The notes beneath the pieces are model-generated. The model ran no database searches and was not told the origin of the DNA. It worked only from the letters and a program-made list of their open reading frames with translations. From NCBI RefSeq assembly GCF_014648075.1, contig NZ_BMQK01000016.1:62001-126000 (forward strand): a stretch of 64,000 bases of DNA, written 5' to 3'. The number at the start of each line of letters is the position of its first letter. Position 1 is the first letter of the stretch. The DNA is from Streptomyces ruber (lineage in GTDB: Bacteria > Actinomycetota > Actinomycetes > Streptomycetales > Streptomycetaceae). The translations under genes were made by a program, and so were the position numbers. Below, piece after piece: positions 17,332-26,379 of this stretch.

Positions 17332-17470
17332 CCGTTCGCACACGACTGGTGACGTGCCCGCCCGGCGCGCGTGACGGCAGGTCACGCTCTCGGCGAAATC
17401 CGGCCGGGCCGGGGGCGGCCCCACGGTGACCGGGCTGACGCGGCGGCCGTGTCCGTACGAGGATGACCAC

Positions 17471-19162
17471 ATGTCGAACATCACCAGCCCGCTGCCCCGC
17501 GAGGTCGCCGACGCCTACGTCGACGAGCTCATCGCCCTCGACCCGGTGACCGGTACGTTCCTCGGCGTGAAGGAGAGTTCGAGCAGGCTGCCCGACACCT
17601 CGCCCGCGGGCCAGGAGGCCGTGGCGGAACTGCTGCGGACGACGCTCGCGCGGCTCGACGAGGCGGAGCGGCAGCCCGGCGCGGACAGCGACGCCGAGCG
17701 CCGGTGCGCGCGCCTGCTGCGCGAGCGGCTCACCGCCGAACTCGCCGTGCACGACGCCGAGGAGGGTCTGCGCGCGGTCGGCAACCTGAGCACGCCGCCG
17801 CACTCGATCCGCGAGGTGTTCGCCATCACCCCCGCCGACACGGAGGAGGACTGGGCGGCGATCGCCGAGCGGCTGCGGGCGGTGCCGGCGGCGCTGGCGG
17901 GCTACCGCGAGTCCCTCGCCCTCGGCCTGGAGCGCAAGCTGTACGCGGCACCGCGCCCGACGGCGACGTTCGTGGGGCAGCTCACCGAGTGGGCGGACAC
18001 GGACGGCACGGGCCGCGGCTGGTTCGAGGACTTCGCCTCGGCGGGCCCCGACGCGCTGCGCCCGGAGCTGGACGGGGCCGCCCGTGCGGCGACCGCGGCC
18101 GTCGTGGAGCTGCGGGACTGGATGCGCGACGTGTACGCGCCCACGATCGAGGGCGCCCCGGAGGTCGTGGGCCGCGAGCGCTACGCCCGCTTCGCCCGCT
18201 ACTTCAACGGCACCGACCTGGACCTCGACGAGGCGTACGCGTACGGCTGGTCCGAGTACCACCGGCTGCTCGCCGAGATGAAGGCGGAGGCGGAGAAGAT
18301 CCTGCCCGGCGCCGCGACGCCGTGGGTGGCGCTCGCGCACCTCGACGAGCACGGCCGTCACATCGAGGGCGTCGACGAGGTGCGGGACTGGCTCCAGAAG
18401 CTGATGGACGAGGCCATCGAGGCGCTCGACGGCACCCACTTCGAACTCGCCGAGCGGGTGCGGAGGGTGGAGTCGCGCATCGCCCCGCCGGGCGGCGCCG
18501 CGGCCCCGTACTACACCTCCCCGTCGGAGGACTTCTCCCGTCCGGGCCGCACCTGGCTGCCGACGATGGGGCTGACCCGCTTCCCCGTGTACGACCTGGT
18601 GTCGACCTGGTACCACGAGGGCGTCCCCGGGCATCACCTCCAGCTCGCGCAGTGGGTGCACGTCGCGGAGGACCTCTCCCGCTACCAGGCCACCGTCGGC
18701 ATGGTCAGCGCCAACGCCGAGGGCTGGGCGCTGTACGCGGAACGCCTCATGGACGAGCTGGGCTTCCTGCGGGACGCGGAGGAGCGGCTCGGCTACCTGG
18801 ACGCGCAGATGATGCGCGCCGCCCGGGTCATCGTCGACATCGGGATGCACCTGGAGCTGGAGATCCCGGCGGACTCCCCGTTCCACCCGGGCGAGCGCTG
18901 GACGCCGGAGCTGGCGCAGGAGTTCTTCGGCGCGCACAGCAGCCGTCCGGCGGACTTCGTGGAGAGCGAGCTGACCCGCTACCTGACCATCCCGGGCCAG
19001 GCCATCGGCTACAAACTGGGCGAGCGCGCCTGGCTGCTCGGCCGCGAGAAGGCCCGCGAGCGGCACGGTGACGCCTTCGACGCCAAGGCCTGGCACATGG
19101 CGGCGCTGTCGCAGGGGTCGCTCGGCCTGGACGACCTGGTGGACGAGCTGTCGCGGCTCTGA
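17471..19162 (+). CDS. DUF885 family protein, probable metallopeptidase
   Basis: 563-residue cytosolic protein of the DUF885 family, predicted metalloenzymes. The characteristic zinc-site-like motif YHEGVPGHHLQLA lies near residue 380, followed by the conserved NAEGWALYAERLMDELG near 416. The whole length fits the family and there is no signal peptide. The substrate is unknown; peptide hydrolysis is the usual prediction. ATG 17471 follows GAGGATGACC. A bidirectional terminator separates it from the convergent SDR gene. Confidence 0.85.
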   Translation: MSNITSPLPREVADAYVDELIALDPVTGTFLGVKESSSRLPDTSPAGQEAVAELLRTTLARLDEAERQPGADSDAERRCARLLRERLTAELAVHDAEEGLRAVGNLSTPPHSIREVFAITPADTEEDWAAIAERLRAVPAALAGYRESLALGLERKLYAAPRPTATFVGQLTEWADTDGTGRGWFEDFASAGPDALRPELDGAARAATAAVVELRDWMRDVYAPTIEGAPEVVGRERYARFARYFNGTDLDLDEAYAYGWSEYHRLLAEMKAEAEKILPGAATPWVALAHLDEHGRHIEGVDEVRDWLQKLMDEAIEALDGTHFELAERVRRVESRIAPPGGAAAPYYTSPSEDFSRPGRTWLPTMGLTRFPVYDLVSTWYHEGVPGHHLQLAQWVHVAEDLSRYQATVGMVSANAEGWALYAERLMDELGFLRDAEERLGYLDAQMMRAARVIVDIGMHLELEIPADSPFHPGERWTPELAQEFFGAHSSRPADFVESELTRYLTIPGQAIGYKLGERAWLLGREKARERHGDAFDAKAWHMAALSQGSLGLDDLVDELSRL

Positions 19163-19179
19163 CAGGTCACGCCCGTGCG

Positions 19180-19221
19180 GCACGGGGCGGCGGACCGGTG
19201 TTCCGGCCCCCCGCCCCGTGC
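19180..19221. terminator. Bidirectional terminator between convergent genes
   Basis: 11-bp arms GCACGGGGCGG (19180-19190) and CCGCCCCGTGC (19211-19221) with a 20-nt loop. They sit in the 66-bp gap between the DUF885 gene and the convergent SDR gene. Confidence 0.65.
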
Positions 19222-19228
19222 GCTGCGC

Positions 19229-20083
19229 TCAGCGCCGGAACCCGCCCTCCGAGTCGACGACCTGCCCGGTGACCCACTCCGCCTCGTCCGTGGCGAGCCA
19301 GGCGATGAGCCGGGCGGGGTCGTCGGGCATCCCCCAGCGGCCCGCCGGGAACCGGGCGGCGATCTCCTCGTACGCCTCGCCCTCCATGTAGTCGGTGTCC
19401 ACCGGGCCCGGGTTGACGGTGTTCACGGTGACGGCCAGGTCGGCGAGCGCCGTCGCCAGCGAGCGGGTGACCGAGGCGAGGGCGCCCTTCTGCAGGGCGT
19501 ACGCGAGCTCGCCGGGCATGCCGCCGGCGATGTCCTGGCCCGAGGTCATCATCATGACGCGCCCGCCCGGCGTACGGGGCGGCAGGGCGGCCCGCAGCCG
19601 TGCGTACGCCTGCACCAGCAGGAGCACCGACCGGGTGTCCACCGCCCAGTGGGCGTCGAGCTTCGCGGTGTCGATCGTGTCGAGGGTGCCGTCGAAGCCG
19701 GAGAGCGCGTGGTTGGCGACGAGGATGTCGAGCCGCCCGCCGAGCGCGTCCGCGGCCGTCGCGATCAGCTCGGCGGGCGCGGCCGGGTCGGAGAGGTCCG
19801 CGGGGCCGTGGGACACGCGCGCGTCCGGGTCGCCGAGCGCCTCGCGCACCCCGGCGGCGACGTCCTCTGGGCGGTCGGCGCCCCAGGGCCGTTCGGCGTC
19901 GTGCGGCACGTGGTGGTGGAGGTGGACGCTCGCGCCGTACGCGGCGAGGCGGCGGGCCACGGCGTACCCGATGCCGCCGCGCCGGCTCGCGCCGGTGACG
20001 AGGGCGGTGCGGCCGCGCAGGGGCAGCGGGTCACGGCGCAGGTCTTCGGGGGCGGGGTGCGGAAGTCGGGGCATGGGGGCCAT
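19229..20083 (-). CDS. SDR-family NAD(P)-dependent oxidoreductase
   Basis: 284-residue short-chain dehydrogenase/reductase. The Rossmann motif TGASRRGGIGYAVA lies near residue 31, with the NHA motif (about 128) and YALQK as the catalytic Tyr-x3-Lys (about 200). The C-terminal end EWVTGQVVDSEGGFRR is typical. The cofactor loop resembles 3-oxoacyl-ACP-reductase-like members; the substrate is unknown. ATG 20083 (MAPMPRL) is preferred to 20110 because homology begins there. It lies 38 bp downstream of sbcC on the same strand. Confidence 0.88.
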   Translation of the reverse strand: MAPMPRLPHPAPEDLRRDPLPLRGRTALVTGASRRGGIGYAVARRLAAYGASVHLHHHVPHDAERPWGADRPEDVAAGVREALGDPDARVSHGPADLSDPAAPAELIATAADALGGRLDILVANHALSGFDGTLDTIDTAKLDAHWAVDTRSVLLLVQAYARLRAALPPRTPGGRVMMMTSGQDIAGGMPGELAYALQKGALASVTRSLATALADLAVTVNTVNPGPVDTDYMEGEAYEEIAARFPAGRWGMPDDPARLIAWLATDEAEWVTGQVVDSEGGFRR

Positions 20084-20121
20084 GGTGCACGGGGCGCGCC
20101 CGGGGCGCACGGAGATTTCCG

Positions 20122-23121
20122 TCAGCGCGCTCCCCGCAGCCGTACCGTCGATCCCGACCTGCCCTTCACCACCTCCAGCTGGGCGTGTATGCGGCGCCGC
20201 AGGTCCGGGACGTGACTGACGATGCCCACGCTGCGGTCGCGTTCGCGCAGGGAGTCGAGGACGTCCAGGACCTCGTCGAGCGTCTGGTCGTCCAGGCTGC
20301 CGAAGCCCTCGTCGATGAAGAGGGTGTCCAGGCGGACGCCGCCCGCCTCGTCGGTGACGACGTCCGCGAGGCCGAGGGCGAGGGCGAGCGAGGCGAAGAA
20401 CGTCTCGCCGCCGGATAGCGTCGCCGTGTCGCGTTCGCGTCCGGTCCAGGCGTCGACGACGTGCAGCCCGAGCCCGCTGCGGCCGCGTCCCGCGCGGTCG
20501 TCGGAGTGGACGAGGGTGTAGCGCCCGGACGACATGCGCCGCAGCCGTACGGTCGCCGCCGCGGCCACCTGTTCCAGGCGGGCGGCGAGCACGTACGCCT
20601 CCAGGCGCATCCGGCGTTCGTTGTCCGCGGAGGTGCCCGCGGCGAGCCCGGCCATGCGGGCGACGCGGTCGTGCTCGGTGCGCAGCGGCGCGAGGCGCCG
20701 GACGGAGGCGGCGGCCCGCGCGGAGAGCCGGTCGAGCTCGGCGCAGCGGCGGACGGCCGCGTCGTAGACGGACACCGCCTGCTGGAGCCGCCGCGTGGCC
20801 GCCTCGGCGGCGCGCTCGGCCGCGGCCGGGTCGGCGAGCGGCTGCCGGGCCGCGGCCGCGGTGTCGGGCTCGGCCAGCACCGCCCGCACGGCGGCCTCCT
20901 CCGACTGCCGGGCGTCGAGCCGTCGTTGCAGGTCACGGTGGGCGGCGTCGTCGAGGAGGGCGGCCGCGGCGGCCTGCGGGGTGTCGAAGCCGGCGCGGAA
21001 CGCGGCGTCGGCGAGCCGGGCGTCGGCGTCCTTGAGCCGCTGGGCGGCCTCCTCGGCCGCGCGGACGGCGTCGGCTGCCTCCGTGAGCCGGGCCGCCTGC
21101 CGCTCCAGCTGGGCGGCACGCTCGGCGACGCTGCCGGCCGTGCTCCGCGCAGCGGCCAGTTCCGCCTCCAGGGCGGCCTTCTCCCGGTCGAGCGCGTCGC
21201 GGTGGGCGGCGCGGGAGGCGACGCGGTGGGCGGCCTCCTGCCGGTCGGCGAGCCTGCGCTCGCGCTCCTGCTCGGCCTGCCGGAGCTCCTCGGTGGCGGT
21301 GTGCAGGCCGGACGCGGCGGTCCGCGCCTCGGCGTGCCCCCGCTCCAGTTCGTCCGCCTCGGCGGCGAGCCGGTCCGTGGGCGCGTCGCCCGCCTCGGCG
21401 GTGGCGGCCGCCAGTGCCTCGCGGGCGACGGCGAGCCGCCGTTCGTCCTCGGCGCGTTCCTCGTCGGCGCGCTGGTGGGCGGCGAGGGCCGTCTCCTCGG
21501 CCTCGCGGCCGACGTGCCCGGCGACCTTCCGGGCGGGTGCCGGGTGGTCGGTGGCGCCGCAGACGGCGCAGGGTTCGCCGTCGACGAGGCCGGCGGCGAG
21601 CTCCGCGGCGATGCCCGCGAGCCGCTGTTCCTTGAGGTCGAGCCAGTGGGCGCGCGCTTCGGCGGCCCGCTCGCGGGAGGCGAGCGCACGGGCCCGGGAC
21701 CGCTCGGTGTCCCGGGCGAGCCGGTCGCGCAGGCGCGCGGCGTCCAGCCGCTTGCGGGCGGCTTCGAGCCGTACGGCCAGCTGCTCGGCGCGTGCGGCGG
21801 CCTCCTGGGCGGACTCGATGCGGGCGCGGAGGTCCGCGCGCGTCGCCTCCCAGCCGGCCAGCCAGCCCTCGGCGTCCTGGAGGATCTCCTCGTCGGCGCG
21901 CTCCTGGCGGTCGAGGCCGGCGCGCTCGGCGACGATGCCGGCCAGCCGCCGCTCGGCGCGCCGGGCCGACTCCAGGCCGCCCAGTTCCTCGGCGGCCCGG
22001 CGCGCGGCGGCGGCGAGCCCGGCCGCGCCCGCCTCACCGTGTTCCGGAGGCAGCAGCGCACGCGCGCGTGCCTCCTCGGCCGTCGCGCGGCGGTGCTCCG
22101 CCTCGGCCTCCTCGCGCAGCTCCAGCGCGGGCGCCACCGCCTCGGCCTTGCGGGCGCGCTCCATCCGCGTCCACGCCTCCTCGTGGGCGGCGGACCGCTC
22201 CTGGAGCCGGACGGCCCGCTCCCGGGCCTCCGCGAACCGGCGTTGCAGCCGGGCCCGTTCGCGTACGTCGGCGAGGGCGCGCTCGGCGGCGGCCCGCGCG
22301 GACTCGGCGGCCGACCGCGCGCAGTGGGCGACGGTGAGCCGCTCGCGCGCGGTGCTGCGGGCCACGGCGGCCCACGCGAGGACGGCGTCGGCGAGCCCGG
22401 GATCGCCCGGCTGCGGCGCGGGCGGCTCGGTCCCGTCGCCCGCGGCCTGCTGCATCCGGTGCGCGTCGGCGAGCAGCTCGGCGTCGCCCGCGCGTACCTG
22501 GGCCTCGGTCGCGCGGCGCCGCTCGGCGAGGCGCTTCTCCACCTCGGCGAAGCGGTGGGTGTCGAAGAGCCGGCCGAGCAGCCTGCCCCGGGCCTCGGCG
22601 TCGGCGCGCAGGAACCGCGCGAAGTCGCCCTGGGGCAGCAGCACCACCTGGCAGAACTGCTCCCGGCTCATGCCGAGGAGCTGGGTGATCTCCTCGCCGA
22701 TCTCCTGGTGGGAGCGGCTGAGGTCCTTCCAGGTGCCCGCCGCCGCGTCGTACTCGCGCAGCCAGGTCTGCGCCTTGTCGACCGTCGTGCCCGTGCCGCG
22801 CCTCTTGGGGCGCTCCCAGGGCGGCTGCCGGGTGATCTCCAGGCGGCGCCCCGAGACGGTGAGGTCGAGCCGGACCTCGGTGCGCGTGGCGGGCGCCGCG
22901 TGGTCGCTGCGCAGGGTGAGGCCCTGTCCGGTGCCGCTCTGCCGGGCGCCGGGGACGCTGCCGTACAGCGCGTAGCAGACGGCGTCCAGGACGGAGGTCT
23001 TGCCGGCGCCGGTCGGTCCGTGCAGCAGGAACAGCCCGGCGGCCGACAGTGCGTCGAAGTCGACGGTCTGGGTGCCGCCGAAGGGCCCGAAGGCGGTGAT
23101 GTCGAGTCGGTGCAGCCTCAC
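20122..23121 (-). CDS. sbcC: Exonuclease SbcCD subunit C (SMC-like ATPase)
   Basis: 999-residue ABC-type ATPase that with SbcD processes hairpins and protein-blocked DNA ends. Walker A GPTGAGKTS lies near residue 36. Two very long Ala/Glu/Arg-rich coiled coils flank the zinc hook CAVCGATDHP near 520. The ABC signature LSGGETFFAS and Walker B LFIDEGFGSLD are in the last 120 residues. The GTG start at 23121 overlaps the sbcD stop (GTGA), so both subunits are made together. Length is normal for actinobacteria. Confidence 0.95.
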   Translation of the reverse strand: MRLHRLDITAFGPFGGTQTVDFDALSAAGLFLLHGPTGAGKTSVLDAVCYALYGSVPGARQSGTGQGLTLRSDHAAPATRTEVRLDLTVSGRRLEITRQPPWERPKRRGTGTTVDKAQTWLREYDAAAGTWKDLSRSHQEIGEEITQLLGMSREQFCQVVLLPQGDFARFLRADAEARGRLLGRLFDTHRFAEVEKRLAERRRATEAQVRAGDAELLADAHRMQQAAGDGTEPPAPQPGDPGLADAVLAWAAVARSTARERLTVAHCARSAAESARAAAERALADVRERARLQRRFAEARERAVRLQERSAAHEEAWTRMERARKAEAVAPALELREEAEAEHRRATAEEARARALLPPEHGEAGAAGLAAAARRAAEELGGLESARRAERRLAGIVAERAGLDRQERADEEILQDAEGWLAGWEATRADLRARIESAQEAAARAEQLAVRLEAARKRLDAARLRDRLARDTERSRARALASRERAAEARAHWLDLKEQRLAGIAAELAAGLVDGEPCAVCGATDHPAPARKVAGHVGREAEETALAAHQRADEERAEDERRLAVAREALAAATAEAGDAPTDRLAAEADELERGHAEARTAASGLHTATEELRQAEQERERRLADRQEAAHRVASRAAHRDALDREKAALEAELAAARSTAGSVAERAAQLERQAARLTEAADAVRAAEEAAQRLKDADARLADAAFRAGFDTPQAAAAALLDDAAHRDLQRRLDARQSEEAAVRAVLAEPDTAAAARQPLADPAAAERAAEAATRRLQQAVSVYDAAVRRCAELDRLSARAAASVRRLAPLRTEHDRVARMAGLAAGTSADNERRMRLEAYVLAARLEQVAAAATVRLRRMSSGRYTLVHSDDRAGRGRSGLGLHVVDAWTGRERDTATLSGGETFFASLALALGLADVVTDEAGGVRLDTLFIDEGFGSLDDQTLDEVLDVLDSLRERDRSVGIVSHVPDLRRRIHAQLEVVKGRSGSTVRLRGAR

Positions 23122-24281
23122 CGGACGGCCTCCCGCGCGGTCTCGTCGGCGCGGACCGCGTCGAACGCGTCCCGCAGCACGGCCCGTTCGTGCTCGTCCG
23201 GCCCGGCGCCGCGCACATGGGCCACGAAGTCCTCCGCGATCTGCTGCTCGCCGCGCCCGGCCAGCCGCCCGGCGTACGACGCGTCCGGGCCGTCCGGTGC
23301 CCGTTCGGGGGCGAAGACGAGGCTGAGCGTGTGCGGGAAGCGCTCGGCGAGGCGGGCCATGGGGTCGGCGGGGCGTACCGCGTCGGTGAGCGTCGCCTCC
23401 ACCCACGCGTCCTCGTGCCGGGTCAGCCCGGGGTCGGCGAGGAGGTCCTCCAGCTCGCCCCGGATGCGGGCGAGCGGGCGCGGCACCGGGCAGTCGACGC
23501 GTTCGGCGGTGACCGCCCCGTCGGCCGCGAGGTCGACGAGCCACATGCTCTTGCGGTGGCCGGCCTCGGAGAAGGAGTACGCCAGCGGGGAGCCGGAGTA
23601 GCGCACGCGCTCGGTGAGGGTCTGGCAGCCGTGCAGGTGGCCGAGGGCCACGTAGTCCACGCCGTCGAAGACCCCGGCGGGGACGGCGGAGACCCCGCCG
23701 ACGGAGATGTCCCGCTCGCTGTCGCTGGCCTCGCCGCCGGTGACGAAGGCGTGGGCGAGGACGACGGACCGCGTGCCCTCCGCGCGCGTGGCGAGGTCGG
23801 CGCGGACCCGGTCCATGGCGGCGGCGAGCACCGCCTCGTGGCCCGCCCTCTCCACCCCGAGCACGTCCTTGACCAGCGCGGGCTCCAGGTAGGGCAGCCC
23901 GTAGAAGGCGACGTCGCCGTGGGCGTCCCGCAGCACCACGGGCGTGCCGCACGCCGCGGCGTCGGTCCGCAGGTGGATGCCCGCGCGGCCGATGAGCCCG
24001 GCGCCGACGCCGAGCCTGCGGGCCGAGTCGTGGTTCCCGGAGATCATCACCGTGGGCACGCCGAGGTCGGCGAGGCGGTGCAGGGCGTCGTCGAACAGCT
24101 CGACCGCCGCCAGCGGGGGCACCGCCCGGTCGTACACGTCCCCCGACACGACGACGGCGTCCACGTCGCGTTCGCGCACGGTCGTGACGAGGTGGCCGAT
24201 GAACTCGGCCTGCGCCCCGAGCATGCCGACGCGGTGGAACGCCCGGCCCAGGTGCCAGTCGGAAGTGTGCAGCAGCCTCAT
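23118..24281 (-). CDS. sbcD: Exonuclease SbcCD subunit D (Mre11-like nuclease)
   Basis: 387-residue calcineurin-like phosphoesterase, the nuclease subunit of SbcCD. The five metal-binding motifs are in order: HTSDWHLGRAFH (residue 5), VSGDVYDRAVPP (about 45), ISGNHDSARRLG (about 80), then LAHAFVTGGE (about 175) and ALGHLHGCQ (about 210). ATG 24281 gives the standard N-terminus MRLLHTSDWHLG. It is co-translated with sbcC by a 4-bp overlap. Confidence 0.96.
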   Translation of the reverse strand: MRLLHTSDWHLGRAFHRVGMLGAQAEFIGHLVTTVRERDVDAVVVSGDVYDRAVPPLAAVELFDDALHRLADLGVPTVMISGNHDSARRLGVGAGLIGRAGIHLRTDAAACGTPVVLRDAHGDVAFYGLPYLEPALVKDVLGVERAGHEAVLAAAMDRVRADLATRAEGTRSVVLAHAFVTGGEASDSERDISVGGVSAVPAGVFDGVDYVALGHLHGCQTLTERVRYSGSPLAYSFSEAGHRKSMWLVDLAADGAVTAERVDCPVPRPLARIRGELEDLLADPGLTRHEDAWVEATLTDAVRPADPMARLAERFPHTLSLVFAPERAPDGPDASYAGRLAGRGEQQIAEDFVAHVRGAGPDEHERAVLRDAFDAVRADETAREAVR

Positions 24282-24366
24282 GATCCCGGAAGACTAACGG
24301 TGGGGTCTGACATCACGGGTGGATACTCCCGTTCGCGCCCGGCCGGAACGGTGGGGCGGCTCCGGC

Positions 24367-24993
24367 TCACGCGTCCCCGTACGCCTCTCCCCCGAGCTCG
24401 AACTCCGCGGTGCCCGCCGTGGCGTCGGCGAGCCAGCGCCGGAACGCCTCCACGTCGGAGTCCGGCAGACCGATCTCGATCGTGACCTTCTCCGCGTACC
24501 GCACGTCCCGGACCTCCCGCCCGGTGGACCGCAGGTCGTTCTGCACCTTGCCGGCCCGCTGGTGGTCCACGGTCACCGTGGCGAGCCGGAAGCGCCTGCG
24601 GGTGACCGTGCCGAGGGCGTCCAGGGCCTCGCCGACCACGCCCCCGTACGCCCTGATGAGTCCGCCCGCGCCGAGCTTGATCCCGCCGTAGTAGCGGGTG
24701 ACGACGGCGACGACGTACCGCATGTCGCGGCGCAGCAGCATCTGGAGCATGGGGACGCCCGCGGTGCCGCCCGGTTCGCCGTCGTCGCTCGCCTTCTGGA
24801 TGCCCGCGTCGGCGCCGATGACGTACGCGGAGCAGTTGTGCGTGGCGGTCGCGTGCTCCTTGCGGACGGCGGCGATGAACTCCTGGGCCTCCTGCTCGGT
24901 GGCGGCCGGGGCGAGCGCGCACAGGAAGCGGGAGCGGTTGATCTCGACCTCGTGCACACCCGCGCGCGCGACGGTGCGGTACTCGTCCTGCAT
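24367..24993 (-). CDS. IMPACT/YigZ family protein
   Basis: 208-residue protein of the YigZ/IMPACT family. The N-terminal UPF0029 domain shows the conserved SDDGEPGGTAGVPML (residues about 67-81) and RYYGGIKLGAGGLIRAYG (about 99-116). A DUF1949 domain ends the protein. Eukaryotic IMPACT inhibits Gcn2; the bacterial role is unclear, with ribosome- or tRNA-linked functions proposed. It lies 85 bp upstream of sbcD on the same strand. Confidence 0.92.
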   Translation of the reverse strand: MQDEYRTVARAGVHEVEINRSRFLCALAPAATEQEAQEFIAAVRKEHATATHNCSAYVIGADAGIQKASDDGEPGGTAGVPMLQMLLRRDMRYVVAVVTRYYGGIKLGAGGLIRAYGGVVGEALDALGTVTRRRFRLATVTVDHQRAGKVQNDLRSTGREVRDVRYAEKVTIEIGLPDSDVEAFRRWLADATAGTAEFELGGEAYGDA

Positions 24994-25014
24994 CCGCCCA
25001 GCCTATGCGTGCCG

Positions 25015-25563
25015 TCAGGAGCCGCCCTTCCGGCCCCTCGGCACCATCACCTCCGTCAGCAGCGCCGCGCCGGGGGCGAGCTCCCGCCAGGTGCGGCCGT
25101 GCCAGGCGAGGACCGCGATCGCGGAGGTGGGGAACTTGGTGCGGACGGCCCGCAGTGTGTCGTCGAGACCGTCCCCGGCCAGGTCCAGGACGAGGTCCTG
25201 CAGTCCCGGGTTGTGCCCGACGAGCAGCAGCGTCCCGACCTCCTCGGGCGCGGCCCGCACGACGTTCAGGAGGTCGGACACGGACGCGTCGTACAGCTCG
25301 GCGTCGAACCGTACAGGCGGTGGGGTGCCCCACTGTGCGGCGGTGAGTTCCCAGGTCTCCCGCGCGCGGGTGGCGGTGGAGCACAGGGCGAGGTCGGGCA
25401 GGCGGCCCGCGTCGGCGAGGGCGCGCCCGGCGGCGGGGGCGTCGCGCCGGCCGCGCTTTCCGAGGGGCCGGTCGTGGTCGGCGACGCCCTCGGGCCAGGC
25501 CGACTTGGCGTGCCGCAGGACGACGAGGCGGCGCAGCGGGCGCGCACCGGTGCGCTCCGTCAC
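25015..25563 (-). CDS. SixA-like histidine phosphatase
   Basis: 182-residue member of the histidine phosphatase (phosphoglycerate-mutase-like) superfamily. The phospho-accepting His is in LRHAKSAWPEG (His18), the second arginine motif is STATRARETW near 62, and the second catalytic His is in VGHNPGLQDL near 119. The size and RHAKS motif fit the SixA branch, which acts on phosphohistidine proteins. Its GTG start overlaps the stop of the next upstream gene (GTGA), so the two are co-translated. Confidence 0.88.
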   Translation of the reverse strand: MTERTGARPLRRLVVLRHAKSAWPEGVADHDRPLGKRGRRDAPAAGRALADAGRLPDLALCSTATRARETWELTAAQWGTPPPVRFDAELYDASVSDLLNVVRAAPEEVGTLLLVGHNPGLQDLVLDLAGDGLDDTLRAVRTKFPTSAIAVLAWHGRTWRELAPGAALLTEVMVPRGRKGGS

Positions 25564-26237
25564 ACCGGCGCTCCGACGTCCCGGGTGAGCTCGAGCCCGA
25601 GGAGGCGGTCCGCGTAGACGTACGTCTCGAAGCGGGCGCCGTCGGGCAGGTCGTCCGCGTGCTCCACCCGGCGCAGGACGGCGAGCACGGCGGGCACGTC
25701 GAGGTCGTCCTCCCAGGCGGTGCGCAGTTCGCGGCGTACCGCTTCGGGGACGGGCCGGGAGGGACGGGTGGCCCAGACCGCGACCGCCCGGCGCCAGCGC
25801 GCGAGGGTGTCGCGGGCCTCGTCGGCGAGGGCCGGCAGATCGGCCGGATCGCGGCGGGGCCGGGCCAGCAGGGCGTACCGCACCAGGGACTCGTCGATCT
25901 CGCCGCCGGCCGGGGCGACCGCGACCCGGACGCCGTCCCCGGGCACGGGGGCGTCCGGGGCCGCCACGTGCAGGGCTGCCCGTCCGACGGGCGGTGTGGT
26001 GCCCCCGGCGGTCAGCCGGATGCCGAGGGCGGCGGCACGCGCCGCCAGCTCCGGGGGCGGGGAGGCGACGGTGAGGACGGACGCGCCGTCCAGTTCCAGG
26101 GCCCTGGCGAGCACGTCGGCGACCAGCAGCACGCGCAGGGCCGAGGTGTCGGCGCCGGTCACGTGGGCGTGGACGCGGGTGAGGGTCCGGCGCACCTCGG
26201 TGGGCTCGCCGGTGCGGGCGTCGGTGATGCGCAGCAC
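25560..26237 (-). CDS. Shortened cysteinyl-tRNA-synthetase-like protein
   Basis: 225 residues. The start MLRITDARTGEP resembles the start of CysRS/MshC proteins, where a short strand precedes the catalytic core. The C-terminal part EDDLDVPAVLAVLRRVEHA resembles the helical DALR-side segment of CysRS (DDLDTPAALAAL). The HIGH and KMSKS signatures and the zinc cysteines are missing, so it is not an active synthetase. It overlaps the SixA-like gene by 4 bp. The relationship is judged by eye; function unknown. Confidence 0.6.
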   Translation of the reverse strand: MLRITDARTGEPTEVRRTLTRVHAHVTGADTSALRVLLVADVLARALELDGASVLTVASPPPELAARAAALGIRLTAGGTTPPVGRAALHVAAPDAPVPGDGVRVAVAPAGGEIDESLVRYALLARPRRDPADLPALADEARDTLARWRRAVAVWATRPSRPVPEAVRRELRTAWEDDLDVPAVLAVLRRVEHADDLPDGARFETYVYADRLLGLELTRDVGAPV

Positions 26238-26330
26238 GGGGCGAGCCTAGGGCGCCGGGCGGCGCGGGCGCAGGAGGGCCACGGGAGTATGGCCGACGGG
26301 ACGCACCCGCCCGGCCCCCTCCCCCGGCCT

Positions 26331-26354
26331 CCCGGCTTCCCGGCTTCCCGGCTT
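26331..26354. repeat. 8-bp tandem repeat, three copies
   Basis: CCCGGCTT repeated three times without interruption in the 142-bp gap between the CysRS-like gene and the end of the ABC transporter operon. Related imperfect units follow to about 26370. No function is evident. Confidence 0.7.
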
Positions 26355-26379
26355 CCTCCGGCTTCTCCCGGACCGGGTC

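Noticed and set aside
20461..23601. 1046-codon plus-strand open frame opposite sbcC
   Set aside because: Gly/Arg/Val-rich shadow of the coiled-coil gene; no recognisable motif, wrong codon-position bias.
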